Below, piece by piece: positions 18,394-27,073 of a stretch of 64,000 nucleotides of DNA. The position numbers and the translations under genes are program-made. The stretch comes from a virus. The notes below the pieces were generated by a model, which was given only the letters and a program-made list of their open reading frames with translations, ran no database searches and was not told the DNA's origin. The DNA lies in IMG/VR virus record IMGVR_UViG_3300027969_000050, positions 1-64,000 of that record; one strand, given 5' to 3'. How positions within the stretch are numbered: position 1 is the first letter of the stretch; every line of letters begins with the position of its first letter.

Positions 18394-19229
18394 TAGTAGT
18401 ATCCTCGTCCCATGTTACGGGTACGCATAGGCGCAGGAATAAGTCGGCCAGCCTTTGAGGCCACGAGGCCCTTTGCCTTGCCCAACTGTAGGTACTTGCG
18501 CTTCCAAAGGGCGATCCAACGTGAGTACGTTTCAAGTTCAATTTGGTATGTCTCCTGCCAGCGCTGTAGGTAGTCACGACGATCCTCGTAGACAACCTGC
18601 GCCCCAATTGGCTGCGGCTGCTCGACGTAGGAACGAATAAGATGACGAACAACCGATAAGAAAGTCGATTGAACTAGCAAGGGGAGATCGGCGGTCGGAT
18701 CGCTTCCAGCGAAGAATCCATCAATGCCAATATTTGTTGGCGGGTTCTGCTGATTGATGTCAAACAGACCTTCCGCAATAAAGTCCTGCATCTTGCCTTT
18801 ATTGAAAAAATTAAGAGTCATGTCTCGAAGCCATGGACCTTCAATTTCAGAATCAAAACAGTCTTCGATCTTGTCCCAAACACGATTTGCCACGATTTCT
18901 TCTGGAGAAGGCACGGGAGGGTTAAACGGGTCAAAGACCTCAAACCCAGTCGTGCTTGACCTGCGAGAGCCGTCTGCGGTTGTGAAGGTTGCAACTGCAA
19001 TATAGAGGCCCGGATCTTCGGTGTCATCAAACTTCAGCGTTCCAATTCCATCTTCGGTAATTTCTCCGGATACAGATACAACTACCTTGTCGGGCTTTTG
19101 AATCTGCCAATTGACCGACTGTAGGTCATCATATGAAACTGGATTGCCATTTACATCGAACAAGGGCGTAGCTAGTTCCGCCGTATCGTTTATGGCAACA
19201 ACAATGTCATCGCGGTCATAGCCAAGCAT
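18393..19229 (-). CDS. Head-tail connector/adaptor-type protein
   Basis: 278 aa. N-terminal half is Ig-like beta (ELATPLFDVNGNPVSYDDL, DPGLYIAVATFTTADGS); C-terminal half is helical with many aromatic and basic residues (DYLQRWQETYQIELETYSRW, WKRKYLQLGKAKG) and a basic tail. First gene of the neck-tail minus-strand run after the ligase island; an AAAGG lies just before the ATG at 19229. The Ig-like plus helical layout is unusual for an adaptor; it is placed by context. Confidence 0.58.
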   Translation of the reverse strand: MLGYDRDDIVVAINDTAELATPLFDVNGNPVSYDDLQSVNWQIQKPDKVVVSVSGEITEDGIGTLKFDDTEDPGLYIAVATFTTADGSRRSSTTGFEVFDPFNPPVPSPEEIVANRVWDKIEDCFDSEIEGPWLRDMTLNFFNKGKMQDFIAEGLFDINQQNPPTNIGIDGFFAGSDPTADLPLLVQSTFLSVVRHLIRSYVEQPQPIGAQVVYEDRRDYLQRWQETYQIELETYSRWIALWKRKYLQLGKAKGLVASKAGRLIPAPMRTRNMGRGYY

Positions 19230-19297
19230 CTACCTTTTACGCTGTAGGAAGCAATACTTTTCTGGCTCGACCCAAATGAACATTTTCTAATTTTGTG

Positions 19298-19306
19298 TGC
19301 TATAAT
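19298..19306 (+). promoter_or_regulatory. Extended -10 promoter, leaderless start for the DNA ligase gene
   Basis: TGcTATAAT followed by nine bases and then ATG at 19316. Transcription would start within a few bases of the ATG, leaving essentially no leader, and no Shine-Dalgarno is present. No good -35 is seen, as expected for an extended -10. It resembles the other start-proximal promoters at 45562, 48648, 49382, 50602, 54857 and 56049. Confidence 0.7.
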
Positions 19307-19315
19307 ATTGGAACA

Positions 19316-20197
19316 ATGAATCCCAATCGACTCGCACATAACGCAGAAGCAGCCCCAATTAGCTCGGCGCTATCAGATCCTAACTCGGTCATGGAACCGA
19401 AACTGGACGGAATCCGCCTGCTTGCAATCATTGACGATCAAGTCAATCTCTACACCCGCTCTGGCAAGTGCCAAACCGGAAAGCTTCCAGCCATCGAGGC
19501 AGAACTGGCAAGCCTTCCAGCGGGAACCGTTCTGGACGGCGAGATTGTCGCGTTTGTTGAAACAAACGGAAAGCGCGTACAGGATTGGGGCAAGGCCCAG
19601 TCGGTAATGGGATCCGCCGTAAAACGAGCGGCAAGCCTATCCGATGCGCTTACCTACGTTACCTTTGATCTACTAAGCTATGACGGAGTAGACGTTCGCT
19701 CCCTTCCCCTGTGGAAGCGTCGCCAAGCGCTAGAGCGCGTTGTTGAGACCTCAGATCGAGTTGAGGTCATTGATCAGATCGAGCCTACCGAAGAAAACTA
19801 CGACAACCTAGTCCTTGACGGGTTTGAAGGCGCAATGGTCAAGCGCCTAAACTCTCGCTACGCATCAGGAGCCAGAGGGCAAGGCTGGTTTAAGCTAAAG
19901 GCCACAGACGAGGTAGATGTTGTCGTTATGGGCTTTCAGGCTGGTCGGGACGGGTTCTCAGGAATGATTGGTGCTATAATCTTCGGTCAGTACCGTGACG
20001 GCAAGCTAGAAGAGCGCGGCAAGTGCAGCGGAATGGTAATGAAGCTGCGTCAGGCAATGAGCGACAAGCCAGACGATTACATCGGCACACCAATTTCAGT
20101 CGCTCATATGGGCGTTATGGAGTCAGGCAAGTTCCGACACCCACAGTTCAAGCGCCTACGCGACGACAAACCAGCAGACGAATGTGAATGGAGCTAA
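19316..20197 (+). CDS. ATP-dependent DNA ligase (small form)
   Basis: 293 aa. Nucleotidyltransferase motif I is EPKLDGIR with the Lys that takes AMP; other motifs are LDGEIV (III-like), TFDLLSYDG, EGAMVK (IV) and WFKLKATDEVDVVVMG (V, entering the OB domain). At this length it has only the adenylation and OB domains, no N-terminal DNA-binding domain, like many phage ligases. It seals nicks in replication or repair. ATG at 19316 is preferred over the earlier GTG because the latter lies inside the promoter. It is on the opposite strand to all surrounding late genes. Confidence 0.92.
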   Translation: MNPNRLAHNAEAAPISSALSDPNSVMEPKLDGIRLLAIIDDQVNLYTRSGKCQTGKLPAIEAELASLPAGTVLDGEIVAFVETNGKRVQDWGKAQSVMGSAVKRAASLSDALTYVTFDLLSYDGVDVRSLPLWKRRQALERVVETSDRVEVIDQIEPTEENYDNLVLDGFEGAMVKRLNSRYASGARGQGWFKLKATDEVDVVVMGFQAGRDGFSGMIGAIIFGQYRDGKLEERGKCSGMVMKLRQAMSDKPDDYIGTPISVAHMGVMESGKFRHPQFKRLRDDKPADECEWS

Positions 20198-20198
20198 A

Positions 20199-20696
20199 GT
20201 GGCGACTAGGATAAGTGGCAACTGGAGGTACTACAGCAAGGGTCAATACATCTATTGCTGGACAACCGACAGGCAGTACCACGCAAACAACAAATACGTC
20301 TCGTTTGTCCGGCGTATGCACAAGACCAAAGGTGCCTATGTGACGGTTGATTCAAAGACCGCCACTCACGCAACTCGCGTCAAGGCCAAGTTACGAGCGC
20401 AAAAGCTCGCGGGCATGAACGTCGAGGTCAAAAAGAGCGCACCTAAAGAGAAGATGCCGTCAGATCACGGCTACTGTATGAAATGCAAGGGTTCTCGCTT
20501 CATTGCCAATTCCGAAAAGGTAGAGAAGCACACCAAGCAAGGCACAAGATACGCCTTGGTTGGATCCTGCGAAGACTGTGGAACCTCGATCTGCAAGTTT
20601 GTGGCGGATACTCGGCATTGCAACAATTGTAATACGACCAAGAAAGAATCTGACTTCATGATCAATGACTACGTTTGTCGCGCCTGTCGATGGTAA
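20199..20696 (+). CDS. Zinc-ribbon protein with basic middle region
   Basis: 165 aa from the GTG at 20199, which has GGAG five bases upstream and follows the ligase stop directly; a GTG at 20184 would overlap the ligase. Seen: N-terminal KGQYIYCWTTDRQYHAN, a Lys-rich helix TRVKAKLRAQKLAG, then two Cys pairs YCMKCKGSRF and GSCEDCGTS, and a second set RHCNNCNTTKKE and VCRACRW. Two zinc ribbons are therefore likely, the first like the DUF5679 type. Co-transcribed with the ligase; possibly a nucleic-acid-binding partner. Confidence 0.75.
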   Translation: MATRISGNWRYYSKGQYIYCWTTDRQYHANNKYVSFVRRMHKTKGAYVTVDSKTATHATRVKAKLRAQKLAGMNVEVKKSAPKEKMPSDHGYCMKCKGSRFIANSEKVEKHTKQGTRYALVGSCEDCGTSICKFVADTRHCNNCNTTKKESDFMINDYVCRACRW

Positions 20697-20701
20697 AGGA
20701 A

Positions 20702-20722
20702 GGGGCCGCATATAGCGGCCCC
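20702..20722 (-). terminator. Hairpin between convergent genes
   Basis: Perfect 8-bp stem GGGGCCGC / GCGGCCCC with a 5-base loop. On the minus strand it is followed by TTCCTTT, so it would mainly end transcription of the minus-strand gene ending at 20748; on the plus strand there is no T run, though it may still slow readthrough from the ligase operon ending at 20696. Confidence 0.7.
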
Positions 20723-20747
20723 AAATCCAGCGTCTTCTCTGGAACCC

Positions 20748-20987
20748 CTACTCGGCTTTCTTAGCTTTTGCCTTCTTCTTTGGGGCCTCTTCTTCTTGCT
20801 TTGGCTCCTCAGCAGGGGTCTCAGAAGGCGTTACGGCCTCTTTAACGGCCTGCACGGCACCTTTGGCACTCTGCTCTACTTCAACAGTAAGTTCCTCGAC
20901 ACGGGCCTTCCAGCGGCTTACCTCAGCCGTGTGGACTTCAACAAAATGCTTAGCCTGATTGAGAAGATCTTGTGGCGTTACCATCAT
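20748..20987 (-). CDS. Small coiled-coil protein with Lys/Glu-rich tail
   Basis: 79 aa. Residues 1-50 are helical with heptad spacing (NQAKHFVEVHTAEVSRWKAR, VEELTVEVEQSAKGAVQAV); 51-79 are Pro/Glu then Lys/Ala-rich (KKKAKAKKAE). Coupled by ATGA to the gene upstream and followed by a terminator hairpin. Function unknown; small charged virion-associated or scaffold-like proteins of this kind are common next to capsid genes. Confidence 0.62.
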   Translation of the reverse strand: MMVTPQDLLNQAKHFVEVHTAEVSRWKARVEELTVEVEQSAKGAVQAVKEAVTPSETPAEEPKQEEEAPKKKAKAKKAE

Positions 20988-21610
20988 GCTCCTTTTTGTG
21001 GTGTTTCGATTGTTACTTCCATGTTCCCAAGTCCGGCAGCCGGACCTTCGGTTTTCTGACGAGCAATCCAGTCAGCTTTTTGTTCTGGATCAACATCAGC
21101 GGGAACCGGAATGGGATTGTCCTGCGTACCCATGCCGTTAAACCTTTGAATTCCCAAACCTCTATCGATAACCATCTGACCGTCATTCAACTCAGCTACA
21201 ACGACACCTTGGTCGTTGAATGTTTCTTCTTTGACGACGATATTTTTATTATCAAATAACTCGCCCTTGTCATTTCGCAGCGCGTCCATTGCTGGATGAT
21301 GCGCCTGCTGATTGGTCAACTGGTCGTCCCAAACTTTCTGAGCTTCAACCTGAGTCAACGCTTCGAAAATCAGGTCCATATTGGCCTGAATACGACTATC
21401 GCTGAACTCTTGCTTTGACAGTTGAGCCATATCGCCACGCATACCGCGTGGACGAAGCTCAATTCGGCGTTCTGGGCTGACACGACAAGTTACAGGCGTG
21501 TAGCGGAGATTCCGGATGTATTTCTTAACACTGCTTGCCCGAGGCGTAGCCTTCTTGGTAGCAGTTGACTTAGTAGGCCGCTTTGCAGCGGGTTTCTTTG
21601 CGGGTGGCAC
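20984..21610 (-). CDS. Head-region protein with basic N terminus
   Basis: 208 aa from a GTG at 21610 with AAGGAG seven to eight bases upstream. The first 30 residues are Lys/Pro/Thr-rich (AKKPAAKRPTKSTATKKA), as in nucleic-acid-binding tails. The rest has strands YTPVTCRVSPERRIELRPRG, a helix RIQANMDLIFEALTQVEAQ and NIVVKEETFNDQGVVVAELN. It is the first gene after the capsid terminator, so it has its own promoter or depends on readthrough. Not recognised; a head or head-tail structural role is suggested by place. Confidence 0.6.
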   Translation of the reverse strand: MPPAKKPAAKRPTKSTATKKATPRASSVKKYIRNLRYTPVTCRVSPERRIELRPRGMRGDMAQLSKQEFSDSRIQANMDLIFEALTQVEAQKVWDDQLTNQQAHHPAMDALRNDKGELFDNKNIVVKEETFNDQGVVVAELNDGQMVIDRGLGIQRFNGMGTQDNPIPVPADVDPEQKADWIARQKTEGPAAGLGNMEVTIETPQKGA

Positions 21611-21688
21611 TTATGATTCTCCTTTAGCTATATGATCACTTGACTTGGAACTAAACTTGCCATTTATTTAGGGACGGCAAAGGGAACG

Positions 21689-21716
21689 AAAAAGGGGCGA
21701 CTTTTCAGCCGCCCCT
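21689..21716 (-). terminator. Rho-independent terminator after the major capsid gene
   Basis: On the minus strand AGGGGCG...CGCCCCT (stem arms 21710-21716 and 21693-21699, loop about 10 bases) is followed by TTTTT. It lies 27 bases past the capsid stop codon. A strong terminator here would raise capsid mRNA over the neck and tail genes beyond. Confidence 0.88.
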
Positions 21717-21742
21717 CAAATCGTCCAACTATTACTCTTAAC

Positions 21743-22846
21743 TTAGAGTAGGCCCGACACATCCAGCTTGCTGACAGCGGAGGGCTGACTGCCCGTGCTG
21801 ACCGTCTGCTTAAGGATACGCGAGAGACCGCGTGGGTTAAGCACAAGCATACCTACCAGCTCGTCCATTACCCAGCCCTTGTAGAACTGCTCGACCTGAT
21901 GGTTCTCCTCCACGTCGAGAGAGTACATGACCGGGAACACACCGACGAACTCTGGCTCAGCCGTGAGGAAGATCTCGCCCTGTGGGACAATGATCGACTT
22001 CTGGATCTGGAACTCACCGAAGGAAGTGATCTTCCCACCGCTGAATACCTCGTCCTTGAACTTAAAGCCAGTGACGTTCAGGTCCCAGTTGTATAGGTCC
22101 CGAATGTCAGCCGGATGTGCGAGAACGCGCTTGGCTTCTAGCTGGTTAATCTCAATCTGAGTAACCGCGTTGTAGAAGTCAGCAGGCTCTAGCGGGTTGC
22201 CAGCACCAATGACGACGCTCTGCTCATTGGCGTAAGTGCCAACACCAGCAGCGTTGCCAACCTGCGTGCCGCCCGTAGGGGCTGCACCGATGACGGCATT
22301 GCTGTTTGCGCTACCGTTAGCCGAGTTACGGCTTCCGGCTAGGTCCGAAATGGCACCCTCAAGCAGAACGACCAAACGTGCGTCTTCCTGCTTCTGGATT
22401 GCCTGACGAGTCTCGTCCTGAGCGTACTCAACTGCGTTTACCCGCAGGTAGTAAAGATCTTCCTTGCGAATACGCGGGAAAGATGCGATACGGAAAAGCT
22501 GCGGGAAGGCCTGCTTACCCTCGAAAGGAGTAATTTTGACCTCTGAGTCAGTCTGGTTCAGGACATATGCCCGACCCAGATCGTCCAGAATGTCGTAAGG
22601 CATGAGTGGACCGCGCTCCAACGTATCCTCAACGAGGACGTTGCGCACGATACCTTCGTACCGAAGACGAATCTGAATAGGGCCAATCATGCCCTGACCA
22701 ATACGACGCATTGCGTTCTGCCTGTCGGCAAGAATCGCCTCAAGACGCTTGGCCTTAGCCTGCTTTGTTAGCTTGGGAAGATCCTTCAGCTTTGTTTCAT
22801 AATCAGCCGAAGCAACTGCCTGTCGCGCTGTTAGTTCTAATGACAT
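21743..22846 (-). CDS. Major capsid protein
   Basis: 367 aa from the ATG at 22846, which has AAGGATAA upstream; in-frame codons further upstream lie over the neighbouring gene. Follows the protease and decoration-type genes and precedes a strong terminator, the expected place. Seen: an N-terminal helical segment (ADYETKLKDLPKLTKQAKAK), a long E-loop-like region (RLRYEGIVRNVLVEDTLERG), GRAYVLNQTDSEVKITPFEG, helix ALEYAQDE-like AVEYAQDETRQAIQKQED, and ADIRDLYNWDLNVTGFKFKD. The C-terminal half (EIFLTAEPEFVGVFPVMYSL) is typical of HK97-fold capsids in long-genome phages. It forms the shell. Confidence 0.85.
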   Translation of the reverse strand: MSLELTARQAVASADYETKLKDLPKLTKQAKAKRLEAILADRQNAMRRIGQGMIGPIQIRLRYEGIVRNVLVEDTLERGPLMPYDILDDLGRAYVLNQTDSEVKITPFEGKQAFPQLFRIASFPRIRKEDLYYLRVNAVEYAQDETRQAIQKQEDARLVVLLEGAISDLAGSRNSANGSANSNAVIGAAPTGGTQVGNAAGVGTYANEQSVVIGAGNPLEPADFYNAVTQIEINQLEAKRVLAHPADIRDLYNWDLNVTGFKFKDEVFSGGKITSFGEFQIQKSIIVPQGEIFLTAEPEFVGVFPVMYSLDVEENHQVEQFYKGWVMDELVGMLVLNPRGLSRILKQTVSTGSQPSAVSKLDVSGLL

Positions 22847-22859
22847 TATATCTTTATCC

Positions 22860-23516
22860 TTAGATCTTGAGGTCGATGACAATGCGATTTGCCGAAGGAA
22901 CATCAAGAAGATGCGCCACGACAGTACGCTTGTTGCCGGTAGTACCAACGACGTTGACGCCACTCTGGACGTCTGCGGCCGATTCAGCAATCGCGTTGGA
23001 GGTGTAGCCAGCCGGAAGCGTTAAGACTCCGTTTGTGCCACAAACCAACGGCACAGGCGAACTAGCACCCGTGAGAATTGCTGCGGTAATAGTTGAGGTG
23101 TCGAAAGCCGGGGCCAGAAGCTCGAAAACCGAGTCCGGGCCGCGCCAAACGCCAACCTTATTTTCGTTGCCAAGTTCATCAAGGTCGCCACCAACAAAGT
23201 TGGCAAGAAGACCAAAAGGAACCTCACGCTTGACGCCGGTAGACGGGTTGCCGCCTGTACCAACAGCGACAACGTCGCCGCCTACAGTAGGAACACGAAC
23301 TAGAACGGTGCCGGGAATGAGGCCACCCTTGATGAGCTTAGCCGCTGCCGTGCGTGTGAACGGAGATGAATCCGAACTGCCCGGGGCGGTGAAGCTTGCA
23401 CCAGTACCAATCGAGCTGTGCAGTTCACATGCAAACGGGGTAGCCTGCGTTTGTGCGTAGGCCGCCCGAATGGTTCGCTTCTGCAAAGCATTCGATACAT
23501 TTTTAACTCGAAGCAT
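22860..23516 (-). CDS. Probable capsid decoration protein
   Basis: 218 aa, Gly/Thr/Val-rich and beta-dominated. Seen: ELHSSIGTGASFTAPGSS, LIPGTVLVRVPTVGGDVVAV, EVPFGLLANFVGGDLDEL, KVGVWRGPDSVFELLAPAFD. This order (short lead, then VPFGLLANF..GGDLDELG, then V.VWRG..S) is like head-stabilisation proteins found beside capsid genes. It is 13 bases upstream of the capsid gene with an AAGGATC before its ATG. The decoration role is inferred from build and place. Confidence 0.68.
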   Translation of the reverse strand: MLRVKNVSNALQKRTIRAAYAQTQATPFACELHSSIGTGASFTAPGSSDSSPFTRTAAAKLIKGGLIPGTVLVRVPTVGGDVVAVGTGGNPSTGVKREVPFGLLANFVGGDLDELGNENKVGVWRGPDSVFELLAPAFDTSTITAAILTGASSPVPLVCGTNGVLTLPAGYTSNAIAESAADVQSGVNVVGTTGNKRTVVAHLLDVPSANRIVIDLKI

Positions 23517-23608
23517 ATCGATCCTTTAGTTTCGATGATTACATTTGCGTTTTACACGCACTCCGTCAAGAAATTCTCTGACGGAAGATCCTAATTTAAT
23601 AGGAACCT

Positions 23609-26131
23609 CTACATGAAAAGCGCGGAATCTGTTTCCGGCTTCTCGGTAGCGGATTTGTCTGTGCTTGCAGAGCGAGTCATAGACGGCAACCTCTTAGCGG
23701 TCTTGGCCTGACGCCCTAAACCAGCGAGTTTTACCCGCTCGGCGTAGCGCAACGAAGCCTTAACAGCCTCAGTTGACTCTTTCTCTAACTCAGCGATACG
23801 CGCATACTTACGCTCCGTCTCAGTCAGGCCAAGCTCAACTTCGAGATCGGCTAGCTTGAACGCGGAAAGAAGATGCGTTGACTTCTTAACTCCCTCTTCC
23901 GAAGAAGGGAAAGGTTCATTGGTTACGGCTGGTTGCTGCTTTGTTACACCGTTACCATTCATGCCCGAAAAAGTATCCGTCGGGCCAGAGTTGTTATTTG
24001 GCGAAGTGACATGATCTAGCACATCAACTCGTTCCTGAGCATTGCCCATCGGATCTGATGGCTGAGTACCGCTCTTCGCGCTACCGCCAGCAAGTCCGCC
24101 GTCGTCCTTCGGGAATGCTGAGTCGTCGTGAGACTTCTTAACACCCTCGTCGGCAGCCGGGAATGGTTCGCTGCTTACAGGATCGTGCTGATTTTCATTT
24201 GGGAATGTCTGAGTCGGGATAGCTTCAATATTGCCACCCTCCTGCTCCACATCGACCCGCGCAGCAGGATCGTCATTCCAAGCCGGGGCAACCCCGGTTG
24301 AATCAACGGCGACCTGAGCGTCAGCCTGAGAAGATTGCTCGTTTGTTCCCTCATAAACCGCGCCCACGCCATCGACATTAGTCGTAGCGTCGGCTGCGCT
24401 GGCAGAAGCATTGTCCATCGATACCCCATCAGCTACTCGTTCCATTTTATCTCCTGCTTGTTTACGCCCAAGAGCCTCAATAAATTCTTTGGCTGTTAGG
24501 ACAGATGATGTGACCGGCGTAGTTTGATCCGAAACAACTGTTTCTTCTGTTGGTTCGTTGGTCCCCAAACCGTTAGGATTCACAATTGGCTTTTCGCCAT
24601 TGTTAATCTCTCCGGCTACGCGGGGGTCAAGCTCAATTTTCCATGCCATATCGTTTTTTACTGAAGCGAGGGGTCGATTATTAAAGGGTTCATCGCCGGT
24701 AAGGATGTCCTCTAGTTGAACTTCTTCTCGATCCTCCATAGCTTTCGATAGGTCTGGATTGTTAAACCCTTGTGGGGGTTCTGTGTTTCCACAAATTTTG
24801 CATGTCTGCTCACCGTTCATTTGCGCATCGCAGACAGGACACTTGTCTTTTTCGTCTCCCTGATCTTGAATTTCGTTACATACGCTGCAAGGCTCGTCCT
24901 TGTCGTCCTTGGTACTTCCACAAATCTCGCAGATTGCCTCTTGGCGAAGAGTGTCCACCTCGGCAGGAAGGCGCTCCTGCTCTCCCTGAGGCTTGGGATT
25001 GTCAGCTTGCTTGACAGAAGACTGAGGTCGCATTGGCTCGTCGTCGCCCATGTTCCAGTAGCGCTCTTCGTGTTCAAGGACATCTTCACGGTCAGGACCG
25101 CGATCAGAGTTGTCGAGATCCACATGACCACACTCAGGGCAATCAACATAGGACGCCATATAATCATCGCGCTCGCGCTCACCGGGATGATCATTGTGGT
25201 GAGGCACATGACTTAACCCGACTCGGTCCTCTTCAACTTCTTTGCCACAATTGGGACAATTCACAGGATTGTGTTCGGGGACATACTCAGAGCGAGCCAA
25301 GTCTCCCCAGTCAGCGCTTTTCGTATTTGCTGTACGAACCTCACGAAGAAGAGCGGTTTCGTCAGCCGGGTCAAAGACTGCTGAGATCTCAAAGAATTTA
25401 ATTCCGTAGCAGTCCTCGTAGGCTTTGCGTGAAGTGCGATGACCCTTGTCGTCGTAATGATCGAACTGGGCGCCCTTCATCTTCACATGCTGGCAGAACT
25501 CGTCAGGTGAATAAGCGGCGTTCTTACAGATGTTGCAAACCGTGTAGTCAACGTCGCATCCCATCGAGAAACCGTCAATACCCTTACCCGGGTCCTTGCT
25601 TCCCTCAATGATCGCCTTAGCGAGCTTTGGAAAGGACTCAGCGTCCACCTCAAGAAGAAGCTCCACCCAAGTAGGAGGAGTGTGGTTGTCAGGAGCGCTT
25701 GCGTAGTACGAATCAAGCTCGGCGGCGGTTTTGTGATCCTCAACATGAAGCTTGGCATCAACAATGACTCCACGCGCCCTAGAAGGGTCGGAGTTGTTGT
25801 GGTCGATGAAGATTGGCTTGCCAAGGAACGTAGAGAATCCGTACTCGTCGCCCTTCTTGGCCTCAACCGTAAAACCACCTTCGATGCCTGATTGCTTATA
25901 GCGATCAAAGATGTCTGGGTTGCCAGCAAGCTCAATCGCTGGCCAACCATCATGGTTTTTATTTACACGAGACGAGATGGCCCGGATACGAGCATAAAGA
26001 TATCCGTCTTCTGTGCGGTATTCATCAAAATCAGCTAGACGAGAAAGCGAAGCCGATTTGACTTGCTTATTCGAACCCTTGGTGTCAAGGATGTCCGTGA
26101 TTTCAACAGATGCGAACTTAGTAAAAGCCAT
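23609..26131 (-). CDS. Prohead maturation protease fused to a long acidic zinc-ribbon region
   Basis: 840 aa. Residues 1-280 look like a capsid maturation protease of the HK97/S78 type: GKPIFIDHNNSD (catalytic His), GIDGFSMGCDV (Ser) and KFFEISAVFDPADE (acidic third residue). Residues 195-460 carry many Cys pairs (CNICKN, CPNCGKE, CPECGH, CEICGS, CSVCNE, CPVCDA, CKICGN), probably several zinc ribbons. The rest is acidic and disordered with a C-terminal Lys/Ala-rich helix (ERKYARIAELEKESTEAVKA) that could act as scaffold. The protease would process scaffold and capsid proteins in the prohead. The length is far above the usual 200-300 aa. Confidence 0.78.
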   Translation of the reverse strand: MAFTKFASVEITDILDTKGSNKQVKSASLSRLADFDEYRTEDGYLYARIRAISSRVNKNHDGWPAIELAGNPDIFDRYKQSGIEGGFTVEAKKGDEYGFSTFLGKPIFIDHNNSDPSRARGVIVDAKLHVEDHKTAAELDSYYASAPDNHTPPTWVELLLEVDAESFPKLAKAIIEGSKDPGKGIDGFSMGCDVDYTVCNICKNAAYSPDEFCQHVKMKGAQFDHYDDKGHRTSRKAYEDCYGIKFFEISAVFDPADETALLREVRTANTKSADWGDLARSEYVPEHNPVNCPNCGKEVEEDRVGLSHVPHHNDHPGERERDDYMASYVDCPECGHVDLDNSDRGPDREDVLEHEERYWNMGDDEPMRPQSSVKQADNPKPQGEQERLPAEVDTLRQEAICEICGSTKDDKDEPCSVCNEIQDQGDEKDKCPVCDAQMNGEQTCKICGNTEPPQGFNNPDLSKAMEDREEVQLEDILTGDEPFNNRPLASVKNDMAWKIELDPRVAGEINNGEKPIVNPNGLGTNEPTEETVVSDQTTPVTSSVLTAKEFIEALGRKQAGDKMERVADGVSMDNASASAADATTNVDGVGAVYEGTNEQSSQADAQVAVDSTGVAPAWNDDPAARVDVEQEGGNIEAIPTQTFPNENQHDPVSSEPFPAADEGVKKSHDDSAFPKDDGGLAGGSAKSGTQPSDPMGNAQERVDVLDHVTSPNNNSGPTDTFSGMNGNGVTKQQPAVTNEPFPSSEEGVKKSTHLLSAFKLADLEVELGLTETERKYARIAELEKESTEAVKASLRYAERVKLAGLGRQAKTAKRLPSMTRSASTDKSATEKPETDSALFM

Positions 26132-26162
26132 CGTTACTTATTAAGTCCCGACCAGACCTGTT

Positions 26163-26345
26163 TTATTTGTTTACGAGGTCTGAAATTCTTGCCTGAGCGT
26201 CATAGCTCAAGGACTTCAAAGTGTTCTTAGCTCCGCTTTCCTGCTTGTCAGGCAAACCCCAACTCTCAATTAAACCGAGGAGCCGACCGCGCAAACGGTT
26301 GAACTCCTCGGCAATGAGATCGTCGCTTGACTTCTCAGTGGTCAT
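26163..26345 (-). CDS. Small helical protein of a kind common in actinobacteriophages
   Basis: 60 aa, almost wholly helical: DDLIAEEFNRLRGRLLGLIE then WGLPDKQESGAKNTLKSLSY. Small proteins with this pattern recur in genomes of actinobacterial phages; the function is unknown to me. ATGA overlap with the upstream gene shows coupled translation. Located just before the protease in transcription order, so a head assembly role is possible. Confidence 0.7.
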   Translation of the reverse strand: MTTEKSSDDLIAEEFNRLRGRLLGLIESWGLPDKQESGAKNTLKSLSYDAQARISDLVNK

Positions 26346-27043
26346 CGCACCGATAGGAGGGCGTGAACCTTGCCCTCTGATCTGCGCAACTGCTTGACCT
26401 TGTAACCGTGCGGGCCGAATTCACTCTCAAGGCTGGCCTTGGCCTGCTTGATTGAATCAAACGTGTCGTCTGAAGTTGCCGTGAACGAGGCTACTTTGGT
26501 TGAGGCAAACGCTGGCGATCCAACGTTTACAGTTCCGGGGGGAGCCTCGCCGGGACGCATTGACTTATTGAGGGTGACTTCTTTTTCTTTGTCCTTAGGC
26601 TCTTCAGGAGCCGGAGGAGCTGGCGCGTGCATAGGCGCAGGAGCGTCCTCCATACCCGGAGCCTTAGGCTCTTCGTCATTGATGCCTAGAGCCTCAATGA
26701 TTTTTTTGACGTCTTTGATCAGATCCTTGAGTTCAGAAACTTCCGAGCCGTCTTCATGCTCTTCTTTTTCTTCCGAAGGGCTTTCGCTCTTCTCGTGATC
26801 CTCGTCAATTGCGTCAAACGGAGTCTTAGGCTCGTCTTTATCTTCAGGACCCATCATATCTAGGTCCTCCGAGAAAAGATCGTCCTTAGGCTCTAGAACA
26901 GAGATAACCCAGCGCTCGCCACGACGACGAATACCGGCAATGGTTGAACCCTGTTTAAACTCTGGGTGGCTCTGAAGGCCTAGGAGAGCTTCTTCCTGAC
27001 CCATTCCGGCTCGTGAGGTAACTGTTCTACGATTAAATTGCAT
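26342..27043 (-). CDS. Acidic Pro-rich protein, possible internal head protein
   Basis: 233 aa from ATG 27043 (AAGGAAA eight bases upstream). N terminus RTVTSRAGMGQEEALLGLQ and strand RRRGERWVISVLEPKDD; a long acidic Ser/Glu/Pro middle (EKSESPSEEKEEHEDGSE, PAPMHAPAPPAPEEPKDK); C-terminal small domain DSIKQAKASLESEFGPHGYK, VKQLRRSEGKVHALLSV. The STKVASFTA segment before the last domain resembles a tripeptide repeated in other large proteins here. Function unknown. Confidence 0.65.
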   Translation of the reverse strand: MQFNRRTVTSRAGMGQEEALLGLQSHPEFKQGSTIAGIRRRGERWVISVLEPKDDLFSEDLDMMGPEDKDEPKTPFDAIDEDHEKSESPSEEKEEHEDGSEVSELKDLIKDVKKIIEALGINDEEPKAPGMEDAPAPMHAPAPPAPEEPKDKEKEVTLNKSMRPGEAPPGTVNVGSPAFASTKVASFTATSDDTFDSIKQAKASLESEFGPHGYKVKQLRRSEGKVHALLSVR

Positions 27044-27073
27044 CAACTATTTCCTTCTAGGTAGAGGTTTGTT

